Positions 38,055 through 45,860 of a stretch of DNA of 53,759 nucleotides are shown here, piece by piece. The notes under the pieces were generated by a model. The model ran no database searches. It had not been told where the DNA came from and saw only the letters and a program-made list of their open reading frames with translations. The position numbers and the translations under genes were made by a program. Within the stretch, counting starts at the first letter, position 1. Each line of letters begins with the position of its first letter. This DNA is from an uncultured Clostridia bacterium (GTDB lineage Bacteria > Bacillota > Clostridia > TANB77 > CAG-508), in assembly GCA_944390365.1 (NCBI GenBank), contig CALXPW010000006.1:1-53759 (forward strand), in the 5' to 3' direction.

Positions 38055-39695
38055 GTGGAAGAAACAACAGCAAAAAAATCTAAAGGTTTTTCCTTTATGA
38101 AAAATGTACTACTTTTAATGCTCTCAGAAATTGTAGTAAAGGTTTTAGGACTAGTATATAGATTAGTTATAACAAATGTAGAAGGATTTGGAGATGCAGG
38201 TCTTGGATATTATTCAGCAGGGTATCAAATTTATGCCCTCCTTCTTACATTATGCTCTATAGGTATTCCAAGTGTTATATCAAAGCTAATTTCTGAAAGG
38301 CTAGCAGTCGGAAACAATTATGGAGCACAACAAATATTCAAAACTGCATTAAAATTATTTACAGGAATAGGATTATTCTTTTCTGTGGCTTTATTTTTTG
38401 GAGCAGACTTTATTGCAACAAATATATTAAATGTACCAGATGTAGCCTATGTACTAAGGGTGCTTGCGCCTGCTATTGTTTTTGTGGCAATGTCGGCAGT
38501 GTTTAGAGGGTATTTCTCTGGACAGCAAAATATGAAACCAACTAGCGTTACGCAGGTGTTAGAGCAATTTTTGAATTGTGTACTATCAATCGTATTTGTG
38601 TATGCTTTAATTGGAAAAGAACCATACATAATGGCAGCTGGTGGAAACTTATCTACTACATTAAGTATAATAATAACATTTTTATATTTAACAACATATT
38701 ACAAAAAGAATAGGATTATAGTTGATAAAAATCAAGAAATTTCACCAGAGGATAGAAAATCAAATAAAGAACTAATAAAAACAATACTTGCATTATCAAT
38801 ACCAATAACCATAGGTTCTGTAATATCTGTAATAAGCTCTGTTATAGATACAACAACAGTTAGCAACTGTATACAACAAGCATTTGAGGGATTAGTTACA
38901 GGTGGAAAAGAAGTACTAGAACAAATTGCTATGGAAAAAACAGGGATATTATCTAAAGTAGATAACTTAACTAATTTACCAATAGCAGTAAATTTAGCAT
39001 TTTCTACTGCATTAGTTCCAGCTATATCAGAATCTATAGCTAAAAAAGAAAAAAAGCAAGCAGCAAAAAGATTGTCTTTTTCAATTTTAGCATCAATAAT
39101 AATTATAATACCATGTGCCATAGGATATATTTGCCTATCAGACCAAATATTAAATTTAATTTATCCAAATGCACCAGATGGAGGAATAGTACTTAAATTA
39201 TCATCTATTGCAATGATATTTGTAGCATTAAGCCAAACAATAAATGGTGGACTATATGGCTTAAACAAACCATTAGTTCCAGCCGTAGCATTAGCAATAG
39301 GAGCTGTAATAAAACTAATTTTAAACATAATTCTTGTAAGCAATCCAAGTATAAACATAATTGGTGCACCAATTAGCTCTATAGTATGTCAAATAATTGC
39401 ATTTACTATATGCTATAAAGCAATAAATAGAGCTTTAAAAATGCACATACCTAAAATTAGATATATTGTAAAGCCACTTTTAGCAGGCATAATTATGGGA
39501 GTAGCTGTATACTTCATAAATATGGGACTAAATATGGTTATATCACCTAACATTTCAACAATTATATCAATACTAGCTGGTGCAATAATATATGTGGTAC
39601 TAATATTTGTATTAAAAATACTTACAAAAGAAGAAATAATGATGATTCCTTTTGGAAGCAAATTATTAGCCAAGTTAAATATAGACATGGATTAG
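38055..39695 (+). CDS. SpoVB/MurJ-like lipid-linked oligosaccharide flippase (copy 1)
   Basis: 546 residues, about 14 membrane segments. KVLGLVYRLVITNVEGFGDAGLGYYSAGYQIY near the start and FRGYFSGQQNMKPTSVTQVLEQF (about 155-177) are hallmarks of the polysaccharide biosynthesis / stage V sporulation protein B family. GTG start after AGAAGGAG. It should export lipid-linked sugar units across the membrane. A close paralogue lies at 42.1 kb with two ATP-grasp genes between them, so a two-gene unit appears duplicated in mirrored order. Confidence 0.93.
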   Translation: MEETTAKKSKGFSFMKNVLLLMLSEIVVKVLGLVYRLVITNVEGFGDAGLGYYSAGYQIYALLLTLCSIGIPSVISKLISERLAVGNNYGAQQIFKTALKLFTGIGLFFSVALFFGADFIATNILNVPDVAYVLRVLAPAIVFVAMSAVFRGYFSGQQNMKPTSVTQVLEQFLNCVLSIVFVYALIGKEPYIMAAGGNLSTTLSIIITFLYLTTYYKKNRIIVDKNQEISPEDRKSNKELIKTILALSIPITIGSVISVISSVIDTTTVSNCIQQAFEGLVTGGKEVLEQIAMEKTGILSKVDNLTNLPIAVNLAFSTALVPAISESIAKKEKKQAAKRLSFSILASIIIIIPCAIGYICLSDQILNLIYPNAPDGGIVLKLSSIAMIFVALSQTINGGLYGLNKPLVPAVALAIGAVIKLILNIILVSNPSINIIGAPISSIVCQIIAFTICYKAINRALKMHIPKIRYIVKPLLAGIIMGVAVYFINMGLNMVISPNISTIISILAGAIIYVVLIFVLKILTKEEIMMIPFGSKLLAKLNIDMD

Positions 39696-39795
39696 ATTAT
39701 AGTCTTAAAGGAATTTATTATCTAAGTTCCTTTGAAAATAAAAATTAAAAATTTAAGTTATTTTTAAGGTAGCTTAATTACAATGGAGAAATAAA

Positions 39796-40803
39796 ATGGG
39801 AAAGCTTAACTATTTATTTAAACGAATAATTCAAATGGATTATAAAAATATGATAAAAATCGCTAAAAGTATAGGAAAGAAAACTAAGAAAAACTACATA
39901 CTAATATTATTTGATATGTGTAGATGTGGTTTTAAATACCAAGCTGGATATTATGATTATCAAGAATTTGAATTTTATAATCTAAATAAAGAACAAAGAA
40001 AAACATACCTAACAAGAGGAAAAAATAACGAAATAGTAAAAAGATTTAATGAAAAATCTAAATTTCATATTTTTGACAATAAAGATGAATTTTATAAAAC
40101 TTTCAATACTTTTCTAAAAAGAAAATGGATGGTTTTAGATGGGAGTAATCTTGATGAATTTACTAATTTCTTAGCAGATAACAAACAGGTTATAGTAAAA
40201 CCTGTTGATGGAGAAGGTGGTAAGGGTGTAGAGAAAGTTGAATATAAAAGTAGACAAGATTGTGAAAAATTATATAAAAAATTGATTGATAATAATCAAA
40301 CTATTGTAGAGCAATGCATAATTCAAAACAAAGAATTAAATAAGCTATATTCTAAATCTGTAAACTCATTAAGAATGTTTACATTTTATAAAGATGGAAA
40401 AGCTTATTTCCTTCAAGCAATTTTAAAAATTGGAAATGGTGGAGTTGTAGACAATTTCTCTAGTGGTGGAATGTACACCTACGTTGATGAAAATGGTTAT
40501 GTTTATGTTGAAGCAATTGATAGACTTGATAATATATATGCCGAGCATCCTATATCTAAATGTCCAATAGTAGGCTTTAAAGTGCCAATGTTTAAAGAGG
40601 CAGTAGAAATGGTAAAAGAAGCAGCAAAAGTAGTACCTGAAATTGGCTATGTTGGTTGGGATGTGGCAATAGGAGAAAATGAACCAATATTGATAGAAGG
40701 AAATTGTTTCCCAGGCGTATTTCAAGTAAAGCCAAGCTTGGTAAAAGATAAAGAGAAGGTAGGTCTAATTCCCAAATATAACAAAATTATGCATATTTTC
40801 TAG
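39796..40803 (+). CDS. Sugar-transfer-associated ATP-grasp protein (copy 1)
   Basis: 335 residues. VIVKPVDGEGGKGV (about residue 131) is the ATP-grasp glycine-rich loop, NSLRMFTFYKDG and GYVGWDVAIGENEPILIEGNCFPG (about 280-300) carry the Mg/ATP-binding acidic residues. Family members sit in polysaccharide export loci and are thought to ligate a carboxyl group to an amine or sugar acceptor. RBS is weak (ATGGAGAAA). 35% or more of the residues seem shared with the next gene by eye. It is cytosolic: no signal or membrane segment. Confidence 0.88.
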   Translation: MGKLNYLFKRIIQMDYKNMIKIAKSIGKKTKKNYILILFDMCRCGFKYQAGYYDYQEFEFYNLNKEQRKTYLTRGKNNEIVKRFNEKSKFHIFDNKDEFYKTFNTFLKRKWMVLDGSNLDEFTNFLADNKQVIVKPVDGEGGKGVEKVEYKSRQDCEKLYKKLIDNNQTIVEQCIIQNKELNKLYSKSVNSLRMFTFYKDGKAYFLQAILKIGNGGVVDNFSSGGMYTYVDENGYVYVEAIDRLDNIYAEHPISKCPIVGFKVPMFKEAVEMVKEAAKVVPEIGYVGWDVAIGENEPILIEGNCFPGVFQVKPSLVKDKEKVGLIPKYNKIMHIF

Positions 40804-40843
40804 AGTGGGCAGTTTGTGCACTCTAAGGAGAAAGAACACGTGC

Positions 40844-40874
40844 GTGGACAAAAGGGACAGTCCATTTTGTCCAC
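40844..40874. repeat. GTGGACAAAA palindrome copy 5
   Basis: GTGGACAAAAGGGAC...CCATTTTGTCCAC, five bases before the GGAAAGGAAG RBS of the second ATP-grasp gene. Same position relative to a start as copies 2 and 3. Confidence 0.85.
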
Positions 40875-40893
40875 ACTGGAAAGGAAGAAAAAA

Positions 40894-41937
40894 GTGGGAA
40901 AAATTGGGTATCTTTTAAAAAGAATAAGAACGATGGATAAGAAAGCTATGTTTGAGAAAATAGACTCTATCCATAAAAAAACTGGAAAATCAAAATTATA
41001 TTTACTATACGATATGTCAAGATGTGCCAGAAAATATGGTGCAGGCTATATGGATTATGACTTATTTGAAATGTATAACCTAACACCAGAACAACGTGAT
41101 ACATACATAACTAGAGGGAGAAATAATGCATTAGTTAGCAAATATAATAACAAGGATTATTTTCACTTATTTGAGAACAAAGATGAATTCAATACTCTAT
41201 TTAAGGATTATATAAAAAGAGACTGGATAAAAGTTAAAGGAAACTCAAAAGAAGATATAATTGCATTTATGCAAAGACATGGCGAATTTATGGCAAAGCC
41301 AGTTGATGGTGGCTGTGGACACGGAATTGTTAAAGTGGATATAAAACAAGATAAGTTTGGCGACAAAAAGCTTAGCGAAGTTTTACCAAGTAACGAAAAC
41401 GTATATGATGCACTTTATAGGAAATTAACAGAAGGAAATAATAACTTCGAACTAGAAGAGGTTATAAAACAACATCCAGAAGTAAGTAAAATTTATCCAG
41501 ATGCAATAAACACAGTTAGAGTAGTTACCATATTAAAAGACAATGTACCACATGTAATTTGCGCATATTTTAGAATTGGAAATGGTAAATTTGTAGACAA
41601 CTTCAATAGTGGTGGTATGGTAGCACCGGTAAACGAAGTGACTGGCGAAGTAATGGATAGAGCTATCGATAAGAAAAAGAACTTATATGAAACACACCCA
41701 CAAACTGGTGCAAAAATAAAAGGCTTTAAATTCCCAGATTGGGACAAAGCAATAGCTATGTGTAAAAAGGCTGCAAAAGTAGTGCCTCAAATGGGGTATA
41801 TCGGCTGGGATGTATGCTTTACACCAGATGGACCAATATTTGTAGAAGGAAATGAATTTCCAGGGCACGATATATACCAATTACCAGAACATACACCAAA
41901 TAAAATTGGTATGATGCCAAAGTTTAATATACAATAA
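40894..41937 (+). CDS. Sugar-transfer-associated ATP-grasp protein (copy 2)
   Basis: 347 residues from GTG 40894 after GGAAAGGAAG; this start aligns MGKIGYLLKRI with MGKLNYLFKRI of copy 1, while the upstream ATG 40816 runs through the palindromic repeat. MAKPVDGGCGHGIVKV is the glycine-rich loop and MGYIGWDVCFTPDGPIFVEGNEFPG the metal-binding end. Compared with copy 1 it has an insertion of about 20 residues after the glycine-rich loop. Likely works with the flippases on a cell-surface glycan. Confidence 0.88.
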   Translation: MGKIGYLLKRIRTMDKKAMFEKIDSIHKKTGKSKLYLLYDMSRCARKYGAGYMDYDLFEMYNLTPEQRDTYITRGRNNALVSKYNNKDYFHLFENKDEFNTLFKDYIKRDWIKVKGNSKEDIIAFMQRHGEFMAKPVDGGCGHGIVKVDIKQDKFGDKKLSEVLPSNENVYDALYRKLTEGNNNFELEEVIKQHPEVSKIYPDAINTVRVVTILKDNVPHVICAYFRIGNGKFVDNFNSGGMVAPVNEVTGEVMDRAIDKKKNLYETHPQTGAKIKGFKFPDWDKAIAMCKKAAKVVPQMGYIGWDVCFTPDGPIFVEGNEFPGHDIYQLPEHTPNKIGMMPKFNIQ

Positions 41938-41950
41938 TTATGTTAATTGA

Positions 41951-41981
41951 TTTGCAAAAGGGGACGGGCTTAAATTGTAAA
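41951..41981. repeat. Family A terminal repeat, solo
   Basis: TTTGCAAAAGGGGACGGGCT and the following AAATTGTAAA match the left terminus of the 6.2 kb element exactly, but no core or right end follows. A solo terminus or relic. Confidence 0.8.
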
Positions 41982-42049
41982 TACTATTTCTCTTTTGCAG
42001 TGTGGAACTACATAATAATTATAACTAGCTAAAAAATAAGGAGAAGAGA

Positions 42050-43708
42050 TTGAGAGGTAAGAGATTTAAGAAAACAGCTAATTCTTTTATGAAGAATGTT
42101 GTAATTTTAATTTGTTCGCAACTCTTAATAAAAGTATTAGGTTTAATATATAAATTAGTAATAACAAATATAGAAGGCTTTGGAGACACAGGACTTGGAT
42201 ATTATTCAGCAGGTTACCAAATATACTCATTATTGCTTACACTGTCGTCAATAGGAATTCCAAGTGTAATATCAAAGCTTGTATCAGAAAGAATTGCAAT
42301 AGGAGATACCAAAGGTGCACAAAGAATTTTTAAAGTTGCATTTAGATTTTTCACAACCTTAGGATTAGTGCTATCAATTGGTTTATACTTTGGCTCAGAT
42401 TTCATTGCAACAAACATACTAAACGTACCAGATGTAGCTTATGTAATGAAAGTACTATCACCTGCAATTGTTTTTGTTGCAATGTCTGCAGTATTTAGAG
42501 GATATTTCTCTGGACAACAAAATATGAAGCCAACAAGTGTATCACAGACACTTGAACAATTTTTAAATTGTGTGCTATCGATTACATTTGTATATGCTTG
42601 CATAGGAAAAGATACATACATAATGGCAGCAGCAGGAAATTTATCTACTACTTTTGCAATAGTGCTTACATTCATATATCTTTTCATTTACTACAAAAAG
42701 CGTAAACTTGACACAAGCAAATCTATAGAAAGCCCAGAAAAGAACAAAACAAATAAACAATTACTAAAAACAATCCTTGGAATATCAATTCCAATTACAG
42801 TAAGCTCACTAATTTCAGTAATTAGTGGTGTAATAGACACGGCAACAGTAAGTAACTGTATGCAAATAGCATATAGTGGCATAGAAAGCTCAAAAGAGGC
42901 ATTGGAGCAAATAGCTATGTCTGCAACAGGAATATTATCAAAGGTAGATACCTTAGTAAGCTTCCCACTTGCAATAAACTTAGCCTTTTCAACTGCACTA
43001 GTGCCAGCAATTTCAGAAGCATTAGCAAAAAAGGACAAGGAAACAGCATCAAGGAGACTATCGTTCTCATTCTTTGCTTCATTAATAATAGTACTACCTT
43101 GTGCAATAGGATTTATATCACTCGCACAACCAATATTAAGTATGATTTACCCAACTGCTTCTGATGGAGCAGGAGTATTCCAGATTGCTTCTGTATCTAT
43201 GATACTAACAGCACTTTCTCAAACTATGACTGGTGGATTATACGGAGTAAATCAATCAAAGATACCAGCAATAGCAGCAGGAATTGGTGCAGTAATAAAA
43301 TTCATACTAAATATGATTTTAATAAGCAATCCAAACATAAATATTTATGGAGCATCAATAAGCTCATTTGTATATCAAGTAATAGTATTTATAATTTGTT
43401 ACAGAGTATTGAATAGCCACGTAAATATGCATATTAAATTAAAAACACACATAATAAAACCAGTTATTTCAGCAGTAGGAATGGGAATAATTGTGTATAT
43501 GGGATACAACATTATACATATGTTCCTTGGAAACACAATAAGCACATTACTTGCAATCTGTTTAGGAGCAATATCTTATGTGCTACTAATACTATTTACC
43601 AAAACGCTTTCAAAAGAAGACATAATGATGATTCCTTATGGAACAAAAATATATAGTTTTCTTGTTAAATTTAAAATTTACAAAGAGGTAAAAGAGCCTT
43701 TAAGATAA
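42050..43708 (+). CDS. SpoVB/MurJ-like lipid-linked oligosaccharide flippase (copy 2)
   Basis: 552 residues, TTG start after AAGGAGAAG. It aligns with copy 1 over its whole length (KVLGLIYKLVITNIEGFGDTGLGYYS, FRGYFSGQQNMKPTSVSQTLEQF, ILSKVDTLVSFPLAINLAFSTALVPA). The C-terminal loop and tail differ most. Two such proteins with two ATP-grasp partners suggest export of two related wall polymers, or a sporulation and a vegetative version. Confidence 0.93.
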   Translation: MRGKRFKKTANSFMKNVVILICSQLLIKVLGLIYKLVITNIEGFGDTGLGYYSAGYQIYSLLLTLSSIGIPSVISKLVSERIAIGDTKGAQRIFKVAFRFFTTLGLVLSIGLYFGSDFIATNILNVPDVAYVMKVLSPAIVFVAMSAVFRGYFSGQQNMKPTSVSQTLEQFLNCVLSITFVYACIGKDTYIMAAAGNLSTTFAIVLTFIYLFIYYKKRKLDTSKSIESPEKNKTNKQLLKTILGISIPITVSSLISVISGVIDTATVSNCMQIAYSGIESSKEALEQIAMSATGILSKVDTLVSFPLAINLAFSTALVPAISEALAKKDKETASRRLSFSFFASLIIVLPCAIGFISLAQPILSMIYPTASDGAGVFQIASVSMILTALSQTMTGGLYGVNQSKIPAIAAGIGAVIKFILNMILISNPNINIYGASISSFVYQVIVFIICYRVLNSHVNMHIKLKTHIIKPVISAVGMGIIVYMGYNIIHMFLGNTISTLLAICLGAISYVLLILFTKTLSKEDIMMIPYGTKIYSFLVKFKIYKEVKEPLR

Positions 43709-43709
43709 T

Positions 43710-43979
43710 AAGTTACTTTACATAGATTTCCTTAAATATCTATTGTATGTTAGAGTAAATTTCTAAAAAAAGTATTTCAAATATGTCGGTCCAGCTACTT
43801 TTTCATAGAAATTCTAAAATAATTTTATGGCACCCTTCCATCAAAGATGAACTCTTTCCATAAAATTATTTAAGAATTTCTAATTCAAAGTACTCTCCAT
43901 TCCATATTTTCATACTTTTTTTAGAAACCTACTCTAACATATAATAATTATGGTATAGAAATCTATGTAAAGTAACTTC
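43710..43979. repeat. Hairpin element, family B copy 3
   Basis: Perfect 21-base outer arms at 43710-43730 and 43958-43978 (AAGTTACTTTACATAG... and complement). Inner arms TATGTTAGAGTA / TACTCTAACATA surround the family core AGTATTTCAAATATGTCGG. The loop GGCACCCTTCCATCAAAGA matches that of copy 1. The outer arms are unique to this locus. Confidence 0.9.
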
Positions 43980-44001
43980 AAATAGAAGATGGGGGAAAAT
44001 T

Positions 44002-44280
44002 ATGTTAAAGTACTTTATAATTTACTTAATTGCAATTAACTTAATTGCATTTTTAGCAATGTATATAGATAAACGAAAAGCAAAATATGGCAAATGGAGA
44101 ATACCAGAGCAAACCTTATTTATTTTAGCTTTAATAGGTGGAAGCATTGGAGCCATTGCTGGAATGTATACATTTAGACATAAAACTAAAAAGCTAAGAT
44201 TTTCGGTAGGATTTCCTGTGATTTTAGTATTACAGATTATACTTATTGTGTCAGTATGGAATGATTTTTTTAAAAATTAG
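44002..44280 (+). CDS. DUF1294 membrane protein
   Basis: 92 residues with three hydrophobic segments. AMYIDKRKAKYGKWRIPEQTLF, then GGSIGAIAGMYTFRHKT, are the DUF1294 pattern (DKxxA..gk.RipE..L...a..GG..Ga..gm...rHKT). RBS GATGGGGG. Function unknown. Confidence 0.9.
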   Translation: MLKYFIIYLIAINLIAFLAMYIDKRKAKYGKWRIPEQTLFILALIGGSIGAIAGMYTFRHKTKKLRFSVGFPVILVLQIILIVSVWNDFFKN

Positions 44281-44285
44281 TTATA

Positions 44286-44367
44286 TTGGTCAAGAAAATG
44301 TGGTATAATATAGTTATATTGGTCAAGAAAATGTGTAAAAATCATCGAATGTTGGTCAAAAAATGTG
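44286..44367 (+). promoter_or_regulatory. Three direct repeats at 33-base spacing upstream of the AAA_14 gene
   Basis: TTGGTCAAGAAAATGTG begins at 44286 and 44319, and a variant TTGGTCAAAAAATGTG at 44352. Exact 33-base steps put all three on one DNA face. TATAAT at 44304-44309 lies between the first two. The last copy overlaps the region just upstream of the RBS, suggesting an autoregulatory operator array. Confidence 0.75.
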
Positions 44368-44380
44368 AGGAGATGATGAC

Positions 44381-45709
44381 ATGTATCGAAAAATAATGAC
44401 TGAACTGCTAGAATGGAAAAATAAAAAAGACAGATTACCACTAATTTTAAAAGGAGCTAGACAAGTAGGAAAAACCTGGATTTTACAAGAATTTGGGAAG
44501 GAATACTTTGATGACACATTGTATATAAACTTTGAAAATGCCGGAGATATACAAGATCTATTTAGTGGTAATATAGAGCCAAAAAGAATAATAGAATATT
44601 TATCTGCAATTCATCATAAAAAAATACAACCCGAGAAAACTTTAATTATATTTGACGAAATACAAGAGTTACCTAGAGCTCTAACATCATTAAAGTATTT
44701 TGCAGAGCAAGCACCAGAATATCCAATATGCTGTGCTGGTAGCCTACTAGGAGTTTTTTTACATGATAAAGTATCATTTCCAGTAGGTAAGGTGGACTTC
44801 TTAGAATTACAACCACTGGACTTTGAAGAATTTTTAATAGCTAATAATGAAGAAGAACTAATACAATTATTAAAAACAGAAAAGAATATGGAAATTCCAG
44901 ATATTGTGGCAAATAAACTTAAAGATTATTTAAAACAATATTTTGTTATTGGTGGTATGCCTAGAGCTGTTCAAGTATGGCTAGATGAAAAAGATTTTGA
45001 AAAAGTAGAAAATGTGCAAAGAAATATAATAGAGGCATATACAAGAGACTTCTCAAAACATACTGACAAAAATATGGCGACCAAAATTGAATACGTATGG
45101 AGAAGTATTCCGTCTCAACTTGCAAAGGAAAATAGAAAATTTGTATATGGAGTAGTAAAAGATGGCGCAAGAGCAAGAGAATATGAAGATGCAATTAACT
45201 GGTTAAAGGACACCGGAATAGTTCGCATTGTAAATAGAGTAAAGTGTGGAGATAAGCAACCTCTAAAAGCCTATGAAGACTTAAAAGCATTTAAAATTTA
45301 TCTATTAGATGTGGGATTATTAAGGGTACTTTGTGAACTTTCTTATGAGTTAATAATTAGTTCAGATGCAATATATAATGAATTTAATGGACTATTAACA
45401 GAACAATTTGTACTACAAGAGTTAAGTAATATTAAAAAGATAAAAACAATATACTATTGGAGTAATGAATATACAAGTAAAGTGGACTTTGTATTTGCTT
45501 ATAAAAATTATATAATTCCCGTAGAGGCAAAAGCAGGAATAAATGTAAAATCACAGAGTTTAAGAACTTTTATAAATGAATATAATACAAAGATTGCATT
45601 AAGATATTCTTTATTAAATTTAAAATTAGATAATGACATCTTAAATATTCCTTTATATGCTATATGGAATACAGAAAATTATTTTAACAAACTAATAAGT
45701 GGAAAATAG
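44381..45709 (+). CDS. AAA_14 ATPase with DUF4143 C-terminal domain
   Basis: 442 residues. LKGARQVGKTW is the P-loop (about 24-34), LIIFDEIQELP the Walker B motif, CCAGSLLGV sensor 1, and FPVGKVDFLELQPLDFEEF the family signature. The C-terminal DUF4143 domain ends in a PD-(D/E)XK-like core (KVDFVFAY, then PVEAKAG). Widespread in gut anaerobes and often mobile or expanded; function unproven. RBS GTGAGGAG. No in-frame CGG. Confidence 0.93.
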   Translation: MYRKIMTELLEWKNKKDRLPLILKGARQVGKTWILQEFGKEYFDDTLYINFENAGDIQDLFSGNIEPKRIIEYLSAIHHKKIQPEKTLIIFDEIQELPRALTSLKYFAEQAPEYPICCAGSLLGVFLHDKVSFPVGKVDFLELQPLDFEEFLIANNEEELIQLLKTEKNMEIPDIVANKLKDYLKQYFVIGGMPRAVQVWLDEKDFEKVENVQRNIIEAYTRDFSKHTDKNMATKIEYVWRSIPSQLAKENRKFVYGVVKDGARAREYEDAINWLKDTGIVRIVNRVKCGDKQPLKAYEDLKAFKIYLLDVGLLRVLCELSYELIISSDAIYNEFNGLLTEQFVLQELSNIKKIKTIYYWSNEYTSKVDFVFAYKNYIIPVEAKAGINVKSQSLRTFINEYNTKIALRYSLLNLKLDNDILNIPLYAIWNTENYFNKLISGK

Positions 45710-45860
45710 TATTATTTGATATAAATCGAAAAATAAAAATTCTTCCAATTTTGTATTTACTTTTTTCAAACTTATCGATATAATAATGCAAGAAAAAATA
45801 ACAAAAGCTGTATAAAAAGTAAAAATTTGCAAAAGATACAAATATAGGGAGGAACGTTTA

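Noticed and set aside
44286..44367. CRISPR array
   Set aside because: Only three short repeats of 16-17 bases, no cas genes and spacers of about 16 bases; better explained as operators.
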